A stretch of 64,000 nucleotides of DNA from Actinomyces vulturis (GTDB taxonomy: Bacteria > Actinomycetota > Actinomycetes > Actinomycetales > Actinomycetaceae), in assembly GCF_001687305.1 (NCBI RefSeq), contig NZ_LZRK01000004.1:124001-188000 (forward strand), written 5' to 3'. The stretch's first letter is position 1, and every line of letters starts with the position of its first letter. Under the pieces are notes generated by a model. It was not told the DNA's origin. It ran no database searches and saw only the letters and a list, made by a program, of their open reading frames with translations. Below are positions 1 through 11,990 of the stretch, piece by piece. A program made the translations under genes and the position numbers.

Positions 1-389
1 ACAGCTTCACTCATCGGGGAGTCCACGGTACGCAGTGCTAGAACTCAGGTAGCACGCCAGTTAACCCGCTCAATCCTAGGCAACCTACTGCGTTGTGGGG
101 CCTGGCATAACCACCTCACTTAGTGAGGCGTGCTGTTTTGTGCAACGTGGGCCTATCGGCTCCACAATGTCTGGCTTACCGCTCATCGACGTTAGTGAGA
201 CTTATCCAGTAAACGTTGGGGGCCACAATCGCAACGCGATTGTGGCCCCCAACGTTTACAAACACTCGGTATCTCATTGACACAAGCGCCTTAAGATCTT
301 CTGCATCTCAAGGTCACGAAGCCTCAGAGCCTCATCATCACGATCACCGTGTGTTCACGAATGGTCAGTACTGTGTGAACGGTTGCATT
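1..389. other. Intergenic stretch at window start
   Basis: I see no convincing gene in these 389 bases. The short open frames here have no ribosome binding site or recognisable product. The only clear structure is the hairpin at 211-257. Confidence 0.6.
211..257. terminator. Long perfect hairpin downstream of the mutarotase gene
   Basis: The arms 211-230 and 238-257 are perfect inverted repeats of 20 bases; two more pairs close the loop to AAC. It lies past the end of the leftward mutarotase gene. No T-run follows on either strand, so it is a U-tract-less terminator or transcript-end stabiliser rather than a classical intrinsic terminator. Confidence 0.6.
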
Positions 390-1436
390 TTACGGGCGCC
401 AGACCAGGCGTGCGTCAAGGATGCGCTCTTGTCCTGCTGCCAGGCGGATATCAGCAGCACATTCAGGGCGATTAAATGCGTCCGTCATAAATAGGCAAGG
501 CTCCACAGCTACAGCACCACGGGGGCGGTGTGCCAAGGGCTCGCCGGTAAACATCTGAACAATGCCCACACCAGTGGTTTCAGCGGTGATGCGCTGCTCA
601 AGTGTCATCGTGGCGCCGGTGCGGTTGGACAGGACAGTACGGACGATTCCGTCATCTCCGGGAACCAAGGTGGTCCACGCATCATCGAGTGCCACGTCGT
701 TTAGGCTGAGGCGCTCGTGGTCTCGTCCGGAGGTGGGACGGAATGCAGCGTCTCCCATGAGCGGAATGTTGGCGTCATCGGTAATAACGTGGGTACGTGC
801 GGGCACCTCAACGCTAATATCATCGAGGTTCTCCACGCCCACGTACGGGTGCCAGCCGATCCCCACGGGTGCGTCTGTCTGTGACATGTTGCGTACCACC
901 ACCTGGCAGTCCAGGCAGTGACCGTTATCTGCCTCGGAGTAGAGCACGTAACGGACATCCACGTCCATCGGCCAGGGGTAGCCGTCTACTGCTGGAAGGT
1001 GGGTATGAATCATCATGACGGACTCTTCAGGCGTCTGTTCACTCATTTGGAGTGAATAGGTTGCCTCTAGGCCAAGGCCATGATTGGCTTCGCGGATACC
1101 GTTGGGGTCCACACCGCGATCATAGGTAACGCCATCAAAGGTATAAGTGGCGTTCCTAATGCGGTTGGACCAAGGCACGAGGATGGCGCTACGACATCCA
1201 TTGCCTTCATCAAGTTCTTCTTGGTTGCGGTACCCGTCGAGCAATTCATGCTCGTTTCCGTCTGGCCCTGTCACGCGCCAAGAGAGCACTACGCCGCCGC
1301 GTGCGCTAACGAGCAGTGTGGCATTGTCAGTCGCAATGGTGAAGGTTGGCGTGGTGAAGTCGGTGGCCAGCACCGGCTTGTCGCCGCCAACGGATGGTTG
1401 AGCGATGGACTCGGTGTTCAGAAATTCGGTAGCCAT
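390..1436 (-). CDS. Aldose 1-epimerase (galactose mutarotase) family protein
   Basis: A 348-residue protein of the galactose mutarotase-like fold, expected to interconvert alpha and beta anomers of a hexose in the cytoplasm. Visible family marks are SNRIRN followed by ANHGL, which carries one active-site His, GWHPY with the second His, and a C-terminal AVEPCLFMTDAFNRP segment with the catalytic Glu. There is no signal peptide. It stands alone: the next gene (ending at 1724) is an unrelated membrane protein. In this window, which encodes a beta-galactosidase and a galactosyl-sugar phosphorylase, galactose is a plausible substrate, but the family also contains glucose-6-phosphate epimerases and proteins of unknown substrate. 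Family assignment is strong and substrate is inference. Confidence 0.85.
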   Translation of the reverse strand: MATEFLNTESIAQPSVGGDKPVLATDFTTPTFTIATDNATLLVSARGGVVLSWRVTGPDGNEHELLDGYRNQEELDEGNGCRSAILVPWSNRIRNATYTFDGVTYDRGVDPNGIREANHGLGLEATYSLQMSEQTPEESVMMIHTHLPAVDGYPWPMDVDVRYVLYSEADNGHCLDCQVVVRNMSQTDAPVGIGWHPYVGVENLDDISVEVPARTHVITDDANIPLMGDAAFRPTSGRDHERLSLNDVALDDAWTTLVPGDDGIVRTVLSNRTGATMTLEQRITAETTGVGIVQMFTGEPLAHRPRGAVAVEPCLFMTDAFNRPECAADIRLAAGQERILDARLVWRP

Positions 1437-1723
1437 GGAACAACCTTAGTACCTGTCATGGCATGGCTCACAAGACTTTGTGCACCATTTGTTGTGTCGT
1501 GTTATCACAATGCGTTCACGAGGTCGGAGTGTCGTGAAGCGAAAAACTCGAGATTGCTCCACACACTCACCATCATTAGACGGTCTCACCAGCATGGCGC
1601 GTACCATCCACTTCTCCGCATCGATCGCCTCACATGACACAATCGCCGTCAATCAACACTCTTATCAAGGCTCTGTGTCCCCGCCATAACTCAACCAGGT
1701 CGTCAAGATTCCTGGAGATAGCA

Positions 1724-3694
1724 TTAATGGACGAGTTCACAGGTATTGAGGTAGACGTGGCTAGGCTCAGCAGATTCTGTCATCGCAATCCAGCCGTCGG
1801 GACCGAAAACAATGTCTTCCCGCTGTGGATACTCGGGGTTGTCGGAGTACGGAGCCCGCTGTTCCCACCGCGCGTTCCACCGATTGTTCAACGACAGGTC
1901 CGTCAAGCACGCTCCGAGTCTCACGTCTGATGGTTCGGCGCTGTCCGTGTGTGTCATGGTGTAGATCGTCGGTGGGATGTCGCTATCGAGGAGGGCGATA
2001 CCTGCGGCAGTGGGATCGGTGGAGCCCCTCAGTGCATACCCCGAATCGACGGTGGTGCCCACAGCACTGTGCTCACTGATCATGAGAAACATCAGTGAGT
2101 CCCGTTCACACCCGTTACTCAGTAAGACGCCGTAGGCCAGGTTGGTCCCGTCACCCACCGGGCCGATGCGACTGTCGATCACAGTGACATCCGGGCTGGT
2201 GATGGTGAGTGTGGGCGTATGTGCGGTGAGGCCCGCCTGTTTGGCAGCCTGTGCTGCTTCATGCACAGGTGCCAAAGTAATCGTGGTCTGGTGAGTGGAG
2301 AGCGAGGCTGTTGCCGTTATTGAGGTGGAGTAGAAGTCTGCAGCGTTAATCGCTCGCTGAACTTGTTCCGCCTCCTCTCCTGTCAGGGTGTCACTGTCGA
2401 CTGCTTGCCCCTCGAGAGGGGTATATACCCAATAGGTTTCCCATGCGTCGTCATCGAGTGCAGTGTAATCATGGGTAAGAACACGAGGGTAGGCGGTCAC
2501 GGCTTGAAGATCATGACTTTCTTTCATCGTGACTTCAGTGCCAGTGCCCGTAGCCGTGAAACGAGTATCAGGCAGAGCAATAACGGGAGAGGTTTCTGTT
2601 CCGTCAGGCAGAGTGATGGTGATGTCAGTGTCTATCCACCGTGGACGGGTATCGCAGTCGTAGTCACTCGCTTCCATCCCCCACGTCGATTCGGGAAGAT
2701 TACGAGCGAAACTGGGGTACCACATGCTGTTCCACGTCAGCATCATGACAAGGGATAACACAATCATGACCGCTTGAATCACGATGACTCGTTGGATGAG
2801 AAGCATGTTCTCACCAAGATGACCGACGATGATCATGATGATGAAGGTGACGATGATGGGGATTGCTCGTGCCCAACTTTGCTGCGGCTCTGGCCAGCAA
2901 TCTTGAGTGATACATGGAACTGGATCCATGGAAAATGGATGTTTTCGTTCATCAGCGGCAAGCAGCACTCCGAGAAGGGTGAGCACTAATCCGGTATATC
3001 CGAAAGTAAGAAGCCCAAGATCAGCCTGACGAGATCCCTGTCCTTTCCATCTACCTGCCACTAGTTTCACCGCAGCGAGAACGACAGCCAGGCTCAGCCA
3101 CCAGGTCCACGATTGCCCCGCCCCAGAGGGGGTGTAGGGAAGGTCTATACGGTTTGCTGGCACCACTTTCACGGGCAATGCTTGAACGCGAAGCGTGGCT
3201 GGAAGAACAAAGAAAATCCAGAAAACCACACCAAAAAGTCGAGAGGCCCACAGCCAGTGACGGTGGGGTTGTCTGCCATTCTCAACAGTGGACGTTCCTG
3301 TGAATCGAGCGGGAGTGGACCGGACAGTTGGTTGAGCGGGAGTGGACCAGACGGCGTCATAGCGGGCGTCAGCCTCGGCGGCACTAGCGGAGATGGATGA
3401 CGGCTGTTTCACCGGTGGAGCCCACTGTTCAGCGCTTTGATTAACTCCACGCTTTGTTGAACTGTATGTATTAGTCTGCGACGGCATACACGCGCCCGTC
3501 TGCCTTATTTCGGCACCAGACTGAGGGTAAATTCCGTATGTTTGCTGATTATCTAATGGTTGTTGAGAAGGTGTGTCCCCAGACTGTGGCATGCTGGCCC
3601 CCGGTTCATGCGATCTCGTCGGGATTCGGCGTGTCTTGGAAGCATGGTGACGGCTGAGATGGGTGATGCGGCGTCGGCTCAGTGGAGGGACCAT
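1724..3694 (-). CDS. Large orphan membrane protein with Ser/Pro/Gln-rich N-terminus
   Basis: I do not recognise this 656-residue protein. The first ~125 residues are polar, rich in Ser, Gln, Pro and Thr, and look disordered. About five hydrophobic segments follow between roughly residues 128 and 320 (for example WASRLFGVVFWIFFVLP and IPIIVTFIIMIIVGHLG). The C-terminal half (about 330-656) is a hydrophilic, Thr/Asp-rich domain with several Cys, probably outside the cell. The start is uncertain: a Met at 3592 begins the sequence MPQSGDTPSQQ and is a reasonable alternative that removes a very basic 34-residue leader. It is a single leftward gene between the mutarotase and leuS. Another orphan multi-pass protein occurs at 33836-35242, but I see no clear sequence similarity. 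Confidence 0.6.
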   Translation of the reverse strand: MVPPLSRRRITHLSRHHASKTRRIPTRSHEPGASMPQSGDTPSQQPLDNQQTYGIYPQSGAEIRQTGACMPSQTNTYSSTKRGVNQSAEQWAPPVKQPSSISASAAEADARYDAVWSTPAQPTVRSTPARFTGTSTVENGRQPHRHWLWASRLFGVVFWIFFVLPATLRVQALPVKVVPANRIDLPYTPSGAGQSWTWWLSLAVVLAAVKLVAGRWKGQGSRQADLGLLTFGYTGLVLTLLGVLLAADERKHPFSMDPVPCITQDCWPEPQQSWARAIPIIVTFIIMIIVGHLGENMLLIQRVIVIQAVMIVLSLVMMLTWNSMWYPSFARNLPESTWGMEASDYDCDTRPRWIDTDITITLPDGTETSPVIALPDTRFTATGTGTEVTMKESHDLQAVTAYPRVLTHDYTALDDDAWETYWVYTPLEGQAVDSDTLTGEEAEQVQRAINAADFYSTSITATASLSTHQTTITLAPVHEAAQAAKQAGLTAHTPTLTITSPDVTVIDSRIGPVGDGTNLAYGVLLSNGCERDSLMFLMISEHSAVGTTVDSGYALRGSTDPTAAGIALLDSDIPPTIYTMTHTDSAEPSDVRLGACLTDLSLNNRWNARWEQRAPYSDNPEYPQREDIVFGPDGWIAMTESAEPSHVYLNTCELVH

Positions 3695-3790
3695 GACACG
3701 AGCGTAAGCAGAGCGAACTTGCTCAGGCTGGCCCCCAAGAGCCTTTTCACAAGGCCGTCACACGACTCTCACGTCTTCTTCACAAATCAA

Positions 3791-3828
3791 CGGTGGGGGG
3801 CCAGGGCAAATGCCCTGGCCCCCCACCG
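3791..3828. terminator. Hairpin downstream of leuS
   Basis: Arms 3791-3808 and 3811-3828 form an 18-bp perfect stem with only AA between them, G6/C6 in the middle. It sits beyond the leuS stop and the tandem repeats that follow it. No T-run follows on the leuS strand. Confidence 0.6.
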
Positions 3829-3854
3829 GTCACTCAAGATCGAGGATGTTTAAA

Positions 3855-3949
3855 CGCTCAGGAGTGAGTTAGTCCAATCGCTCACAAGTGAGGTTGTCGA
3901 ATCACTCAGGAATGAGGTTGTCCCATGACTCGGGAATAAGGTTGTCCGA

Positions 3950-3960
<11 letters not shown>
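3855..3960. repeat. Four tandem 24-bp repeats running into the leuS stop codon
   Basis: Units at 3855-3878, 3879-3902, 3903-3926 and 3927-3950, plus a partial unit at 3951-3960 that is the end of leuS itself. On the leuS strand each unit contains GACAACCTC or a variant followed by a CCTGAG-like segment. The period is a multiple of three and the units are in the leuS frame, reading as DNLIPES-like octapeptides interrupted by stop codons. There are no spacers, so it is not a CRISPR. Confidence 0.85.
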
Positions 3961-6925
<2,965 letters not shown>

Positions 6926-7069
6926 ACTGGGTAAAGACTATCGCTTTTGGACCTGCACCTGCCTCGGAATCTTGGGTGGGGCACGGGCCACATTTGGGGA
7001 GTGGAGTTGGCTTTTAGTATGCGGAAACCGATAGTCTAATCTTTAATCTCTGTGTTCTGAAAGGTTGAT

Positions 7070-8590
7070 ATGACTGCATCTTCACGCAGCCGACGCCCCT
7101 CTCTACGTAAGCGTTTTTCCCGATCTCACGACGCCGCCCACTCCCCTATATCCCAGTCTCCCACTCAGATGGATTCCTCAGTTGCGCGCACTGACGCAGC
7201 ACACACAGGAACAATCAAAGCGGGTAATGACTCACGTAAAAAGGCGGCCACAACCCGGCACACGCACTCCACTCGCCACTCCGCTCGTGGTTCGATGCGT
7301 GAAAGTGCTCGTCCTGCCATGGGTAAAGTGCATCGCCCTCACCATACGCACCGTCACCCGCAGGCTACCCACAAGCCGATCCGTATGCACCGCTCATTGT
7401 CGCAGCGTATTCTCTCCATTCCTCACTGGCTGGAATCTGAGACCAACTCTGGCCTACTGGTGATGGCTTGTGCGGCCTTCGCATTGCTGTGGGCTAACTC
7501 CCCGTGGCGCCATACCTACCATGACATTGCTACCGCAGTCATTGGTCCTGAATCTCTTCACCTTAACCTCACTGTTGAAGCATGGGCAGCTGATGGCCTA
7601 CTTGCCATCTTCTTCTTTGTAGTAGGCCTTGAACTCAAACAAGAGTTTGTGGTGGGGAGCCTACGTGACTTAAAAGAAGCAACGCTGCCCATGCTTGCCG
7701 CATTCTTCGGCATGGTGGGCCCTGCCGTGGTGTACACGATTATTCAGCTCGCTGATGGCGGTGACCTTCACGGCTGGGCTATCCCAACCGCAACCGATAT
7801 TGCCTTCGCTGTTGCTGTGCTCTCCCTTGCTGGCCGCGGCATGCCACCTGCAGCCCGTACCTTCTTGCTGACACTCGCCGTAGTCGATGACCTTCTAGCC
7901 ATCATCGTTATTGCTGTGTTCTACAGCGATTCCTTCCACTTCCTGGCATTACTTGGCGCTTTACTGGTGGTAGCGATCTTCGGTCTCCTTGTTCACAAGG
8001 GAATGACCCGCTGGTGGCTTCTTGCTCCCCTGGGCCTGGTGGCATGGTTCCTCATGCACGCCTCCGGTATTCACGCCACGATCGCCGGCGTACTGTTGGG
8101 CCTGACTGTTCCCGCTAAACCCACCCGCGCTGAGCCCACCGGTATGACTCATCGCTTTGCTCATGCTATGCACCCCATCAGTGCTGGTATTGCCCTACCG
8201 ATCTTCGCCCTGTTTGCTGCCGGTGTGAGTGTGGTCGATGCTGGCGGTATTGGCCAGGTACTCGTCGACCCTGTTGCTCTGGGTATCTATGTAGGTATGC
8301 CCGTGGGCAAGATCCTAGGTATCTGGGGTTCTGTCATGCTGCTGGTTCGCTTCACTCCCCTACACCTGGGCCACGGTCTGGATGGCAAGGACGTGTTCGC
8401 AGTGTCTGCACTAACCGGTATTGGTTTCACCGTGGCACTGCTCATCTCTGTACTAGCCTTCGGTGAAGGCAACGCCGTGACCGAGCATGCTCGTGCCGCT
8501 GTCATTCTGGGCACCATGATTTCGGCTGGTCTTGGCACTGTGCTCTTGCAGCGTCGCGTCCACACCGCACGCCGAGGCCCTGGAGCCTAA
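7070..8590 (+). CDS. nhaA: Na+/H+ antiporter NhaA with a long His-rich cytoplasmic extension
   Basis: This 506-residue inner-membrane antiporter expels Na+ in exchange for protons and takes part in pH and salt homeostasis. The core from about residue 115 has the NhaA pattern: NSGLLVMACAAFALLWANSPW at the start, AVEAWAADGLLAIFFFVVGLELKQEF, the ATDIAFAVAVLSL segment with the conserved Asp pair region (TLAVVDDLLAI), and LTGIGFTVALLISVLAF near the end. The first ~110 residues are unusual: very basic and Ser-rich, with a His cluster around residues 87-108. An SD-like GAAAGG precedes the ATG. The gene is divergent from leuS and convergent with the HIT gene, with a hairpin between. Identity is secure and the role of the extension is unknown. 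Confidence 0.95.
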   Translation: MTASSRSRRPSLRKRFSRSHDAAHSPISQSPTQMDSSVARTDAAHTGTIKAGNDSRKKAATTRHTHSTRHSARGSMRESARPAMGKVHRPHHTHRHPQATHKPIRMHRSLSQRILSIPHWLESETNSGLLVMACAAFALLWANSPWRHTYHDIATAVIGPESLHLNLTVEAWAADGLLAIFFFVVGLELKQEFVVGSLRDLKEATLPMLAAFFGMVGPAVVYTIIQLADGGDLHGWAIPTATDIAFAVAVLSLAGRGMPPAARTFLLTLAVVDDLLAIIVIAVFYSDSFHFLALLGALLVVAIFGLLVHKGMTRWWLLAPLGLVAWFLMHASGIHATIAGVLLGLTVPAKPTRAEPTGMTHRFAHAMHPISAGIALPIFALFAAGVSVVDAGGIGQVLVDPVALGIYVGMPVGKILGIWGSVMLLVRFTPLHLGHGLDGKDVFAVSALTGIGFTVALLISVLAFGEGNAVTEHARAAVILGTMISAGLGTVLLQRRVHTARRGPGA

Positions 8591-8667
8591 GGCTGTACAC
8601 TGACCGGCTAACCGTTACGCTTTCGCGATGAACGGGTTTGCCGGGAGGTATTGATATCAATAACAAC

Positions 8668-8699
8668 TTGGGGGCGCCGCTGAAAGCGGCGCCCCCCAA
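8668..8699. terminator. Bidirectional hairpin between nhaA and the HIT gene
   Basis: A GC-rich stem (TTGGGGGCGCCGCT against its complement with one bulged C, loop GAA) lies between two convergent genes. It has no clear U-tract and would act for both strands. Confidence 0.6.
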
Positions 8700-8855
8700 C
8701 GCGTTTGACACACATCGTAAGTTATTCACTTACACGCTGTATTTTCAGTTGTTACCCGTTGCCCTGTTCCTATCGCATCGTCTTCGACATTAGTCGTTGG
8801 GAAGCAGTGCTAGTTCATACAATGAAGCACTCGTCATCGACTCGTGCGTGATGTC

Positions 8856-9287
8856 TTAACGGACGGCGGGAACTTTGTTCGCGTATCCGGCCTCACGCAG
8901 ACCTCCACGAATCTTCTCCATGGCTGCATTAATTTCTTCCATAGGCACATCGCTACGCAACGACGAATGGTCCAGTTCTTTGCCATCTTGCAAAGGCATC
9001 ACGTGCAAGTGAAGATGGGGAACGCCAAAGCCTTCGATTGCCAGGCCTGCACGAGGCGCGTCAAACACCGTTTTTTGAACGTTACCGATGATCTTGGCAA
9101 CGCTGATGAGATGAGCGAGCAATGCGTCATCAGCATCGGTAAAAGAGTCCACTTCCTCGCGAGACACCACAAGAACGTGACCGGCGGTGTGGGGTTCGAT
9201 GGTGGCGAATGCGGTACACACGTCATCAGCCCATACAAAGGAGCCGGGGATGTCACCGTTCATAATGCTGGTAAAAATCGTAGCCAT
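8856..9287 (-). CDS. HIT family (histidine triad) nucleotide hydrolase
   Basis: A 143-residue HIT protein of the Hint branch, a cytoplasmic enzyme that hydrolyses nucleotide phosphoramidates or AMP-linked compounds. The catalytic triad is in PHLHLHVMP (His-x-His-x-His), and the N-terminal FTSIMNGDIP and HTAGHVLVVS segments are typical of Hint-like proteins. I start at the Met of MATIFTS. An upstream Met adds only six residues and has a purine-rich stretch touching it with no spacing, so it is less likely. It is convergent with nhaA, and the DtxR-family gene lies about 50 bases upstream on the same strand, so it may be read from that operon. Confidence 0.88.
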   Translation of the reverse strand: MATIFTSIMNGDIPGSFVWADDVCTAFATIEPHTAGHVLVVSREEVDSFTDADDALLAHLISVAKIIGNVQKTVFDAPRAGLAIEGFGVPHLHLHVMPLQDGKELDHSSLRSDVPMEEINAAMEKIRGGLREAGYANKVPAVR

Positions 9288-9339
9288 AACACCAGTATGC
9301 CCCATCTTCCTAATAATTCAGGGGGATCAAGGAGAAGGA

Positions 9340-10104
9340 TCAGTTCGCGGGTTCAGCAAACTTGACGGTGATGAAGTCAGTATCAGGTGTGGTGAATTCA
9401 CCGAAGTAATTGTGACGGTGCCCAGGATTGCAATGGTCACCAGCTTCCACGAACATGTGGTCTTCGGCCACGGAGAGTACGGTGCCGTTCTCGGTTTCGA
9501 GAAGCAGGTCCTTGGTGTCTCGTCCCAGCATGGTGACAGTGCTGCCTACACCCACTCCTGCCTTGCTCAGTTCACGAAGAAGTTTGGGGTCATCCACAAT
9601 TCGTCCCACCACGGCGCTTTGACCGACCGGAAGCAATTGGATAGGGCACAGCACAGGCGCCTTAATAGTGCCGTCTTCAGCAGGAATGGGATCACCATGA
9701 GGGTCACGCGTAGGGTGATCGAGAATCTCATCGATGGCGGCAATAAGTCGATCGGAGACTGCGTGTTCGAGAATTTCTGCCTCGTCATGCACTTCGTCCC
9801 AGTCATATCCCAGGTGCTGAACAAGATACGTTTCAATCAGACGGTGACGGCGCACCATTTGGGTGGCGATAGCTCGACCTTTGTCTGTAAGCACCACAGG
9901 TCGGTAGGGTTCATGGTGTACGAGCCCTGCTTCGGCTAATCGCGACACATTCTCTGAGGCCGTGGACATAGCAACGTTCATGTGGCGCGCTAATTCAGTG
10001 ATACTGGCGCCTTTCCATGACCACTCTTCACAGGCCCAAACGGCTTTGATGTAATCCTGGGTGACGGGGGAATCGACTGATGCAGTGGAGTTAGAGGTGT
10101 TCAT
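9340..10104 (-). CDS. DtxR-family metalloregulator with MntR-type metal ligands
   Basis: A 254-residue DNA-binding repressor: N-terminal winged helix (about 1-75), helical metal-binding/dimerisation domain (76-150) and a C-terminal SH3/FeoA-like domain (about 170-254). Aligned with DtxR by eye, the ancillary ligands are kept (His87, Glu91, His106) as are Glu113 and His114 of the primary site. The two residues that set metal choice differ: DtxR Met10 is Asp17 here and DtxR Cys102 is Glu110. Both match B. subtilis MntR (Asp8, Glu99), so Mn(II) is the more likely corepressor. The recognition helix also differs from DtxR (AMSTASE against SGPTVSQ). The start is at MNTSNS, behind AAAGGCGG, 11 bases after the VKOR stop, so the two genes form an operon. 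Confidence 0.88.
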   Translation of the reverse strand: MNTSNSTASVDSPVTQDYIKAVWACEEWSWKGASITELARHMNVAMSTASENVSRLAEAGLVHHEPYRPVVLTDKGRAIATQMVRRHRLIETYLVQHLGYDWDEVHDEAEILEHAVSDRLIAAIDEILDHPTRDPHGDPIPAEDGTIKAPVLCPIQLLPVGQSAVVGRIVDDPKLLRELSKAGVGVGSTVTMLGRDTKDLLLETENGTVLSVAEDHMFVEAGDHCNPGHRHNYFGEFTTPDTDFITVKFAEPAN

Positions 10105-10115
10105 ACTGCCGCCTT

Positions 10116-11039
10116 TCATGACAGGAGCAGTGCCCATTGACCGGCAAAAGATATGCCGATAATAGCGATGACGATCAAAACAAGTGCAAAAGCCGCCCAC
10201 CAGCGTGCAGCGAAAAGTTTTTCACCCGATACTGAGCAGCCAATTACGCCAAGTTTTCCTGCCCATCCCCATGTGGTAGTAGCAATCGGGATCGTCATGG
10301 ACCAGATGATCATGCAGTAGGGGCAGAGTTTGTGGAAGGTCAGGACGCTCACGCCTAGGAACCACCCCACGAATACCAGGCCGCCTACGCATCCGGCGAG
10401 CATGCCCCACCACGCCACACGTGGCAGTCGCACGCCGAGCGCGCTCAGTCCACCAAGCACAGCGAGAGCGGCGAAAGCCATGGCTCCGATGAAGGCGTTG
10501 GGAACACCGAGGAGGTTTCCTTGCCACACATTGAGCGAAGCACCGCATGAGACCAGGGGGTTAATGTCGCAAGACAGGCTCCCCATGGGGTTCTTCAGTT
10601 GGTCAATTTCTGCCGCAATGAGGTGCCAGCACGAGGCGATGGCGACTAGGCTGGTGACCACCATCATCCAGCCCCAGCGTGGAGCAGGAGTATCGATGAG
10701 GTCGAGAGCCGCGCCTGCACGTCCAGGAAGGCGAGATGAGGCATCTGCGGTGCGGGTAACTATTGAGCTTGCGTCCTCTCCCCTGCTGCCGGCACTCTCA
10801 ACGGTTCCAGCGGAACGTGAAGCGGCAGGTGAGTGTGCGGCGTCGGCACTCAATGAGTGCGAGGCGGCTCCAGAAGACGGAGAGCCGCCAGAAACACTGC
10901 TGCTGGAGTCGGACTCATGTGCAACCTGCGGTGCTGCATCAACGATGGGTGTGCTGACGGTGCCGGTAGCGAGGAATTCCTCAAGTTGTTCGGCGCTCAT
11001 CAACTCAATCTCATCGTCGGTGGGCACGTAGCGGGCCAC
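10116..11039 (-). CDS. Vitamin K epoxide reductase (VKOR) family membrane protein
   Basis: This 307-residue membrane protein should re-oxidise a DsbA-like partner using quinone, driving disulfide formation in exported proteins as DsbB does in other bacteria. The first ~115 residues are a polar, Ser/Ala-rich cytoplasmic extension. The VKOR core has about five membrane segments, the loop cysteine pair Cys157 and Cys165 (LSCDINPLVSCG), and the redox motif C239-P-Y-C242. No thioredoxin domain is fused, so a separate DsbA partner must be encoded elsewhere. It is the first gene of a two-gene unit with the downstream MntR-like regulator. Confidence 0.92.
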   Translation of the reverse strand: MARYVPTDDEIELMSAEQLEEFLATGTVSTPIVDAAPQVAHESDSSSSVSGGSPSSGAASHSLSADAAHSPAASRSAGTVESAGSRGEDASSIVTRTADASSRLPGRAGAALDLIDTPAPRWGWMMVVTSLVAIASCWHLIAAEIDQLKNPMGSLSCDINPLVSCGASLNVWQGNLLGVPNAFIGAMAFAALAVLGGLSALGVRLPRVAWWGMLAGCVGGLVFVGWFLGVSVLTFHKLCPYCMIIWSMTIPIATTTWGWAGKLGVIGCSVSGEKLFAARWWAAFALVLIVIAIIGISFAGQWALLLS

Positions 11040-11107
11040 GGGAGTCCTTCCGAGTACGTAGTAAGCAGTGTTTTTGGCGGCGTACTGATGAAAGTCAGTG
11101 GGTGCGC

Positions 11108-11884
11108 TCAGGCGCGAGAGTCAGCGATCTGCTGGGCGAGTTCGGCAACGAACTCTGCGGTTTCTTCCCAGCCTTCAACTGCGTGGCAGGCAACGCCCAT
11201 GGCCTTGACAGGGTAATCGTTGCCGTCAGGATCGAGGCGGTCACCCACGAAGAGCATGTCATCGAGGCTAATTCCGGTCTGCTCACTCAGAGCTTTCATA
11301 CCGTATGCCTTATCTACGCCTTTGAGGGTGATGTCAACAGAAGTGGAGCCACCGGAGCGAACTTCTAAATCAGGAAGGTAGTGAGCCACTGCTTCGCGCA
11401 AGGTGTTCTTCTTTTCACCGGTGGGATCCCAAGCTTTCTTAGCATCCAATGGCGCTTCCTGGCCGAGTGCAGAAAAAGTAATCTGACTGCCGCGGTCTTC
11501 AAGAATGTTGCCCCAGGTCTTTTCCTCCCAGAGCCCCAGACGCCGTGCTTCGCGCTCAACTACGTCGAGAGCTTCTTCGCGCTGTGCGGGGGTCAGGTCA
11601 TGGGCGTAAACCAAGAACCAGTCACCACCCGAGTGCTTGTAGTAGCGAGTGCCGCAGGTTGGCATGAGGTGAAGACGACTTAATTCTGTGTCATCAGCAC
11701 CAAGGTGAGCCAGTACCTGGTCACGGAACTGAACAATTTGTCCGCCAGAAATGATGCACACAGGAACCTGGTCAAGCAGGGCACGAAGGGACTGTGCCAT
11801 TTTTTCAGGCATGGCGGACTTAGAGGGAGCCAGGGTGTCATCAAGATCGAATGCCACCAAGGCGGGGATAAAAGAACTGGTCAT
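11108..11884 (-). CDS. HAD-superfamily phosphatase (type IIB, phosphomannomutase-like)
   Basis: A 258-residue cytoplasmic hydrolase of the haloacid dehalogenase superfamily. Motif I is FDLDDT with nucleophile Asp13 and acid/base Asp15. Motif II is in CIISGG, and motif IV is GDRLDPDGNDYPV near residue 217. The cap arrangement, with RYYKHSGGDWFLVYA in the middle, suits the type IIB group that includes sugar-phosphatases and eukaryotic-type phosphomannomutases. The true substrate cannot be read from the sequence. It is a monocistronic leftward gene; the hairpin at 11955-11990 separates it from the transporter genes upstream. Confidence 0.8.
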   Translation of the reverse strand: MTSSFIPALVAFDLDDTLAPSKSAMPEKMAQSLRALLDQVPVCIISGGQIVQFRDQVLAHLGADDTELSRLHLMPTCGTRYYKHSGGDWFLVYAHDLTPAQREEALDVVEREARRLGLWEEKTWGNILEDRGSQITFSALGQEAPLDAKKAWDPTGEKKNTLREAVAHYLPDLEVRSGGSTSVDITLKGVDKAYGMKALSEQTGISLDDMLFVGDRLDPDGNDYPVKAMGVACHAVEGWEETAEFVAELAQQIADSRA

Positions 11885-11954
11885 GAAGTTATTGTCTCCT
11901 ATTAGTTAATGACTTACCACTGGCCTAGACCCCTTGAGAGTCTATCCACACCAA

Positions 11955-11990
11955 ACTGGCCCTCGACCGTCAAGACGGTCGAGGGCCAGT
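11955..11990 (-). terminator. Hairpin ending the methionine-transporter operon
   Basis: Perfect 17-bp arms 11955-11971 and 11974-11990 around a two-base loop. It lies just beyond the leftward small-subunit gene. On that strand it is followed only by a weak TTT. Confidence 0.65.

Noticed and set aside
9288-9305. Longer start for the HIT protein
   Set aside because: The purine-rich stretch directly touches that ATG, too close for ribosome binding; the Met of MATIFTS fits the family.
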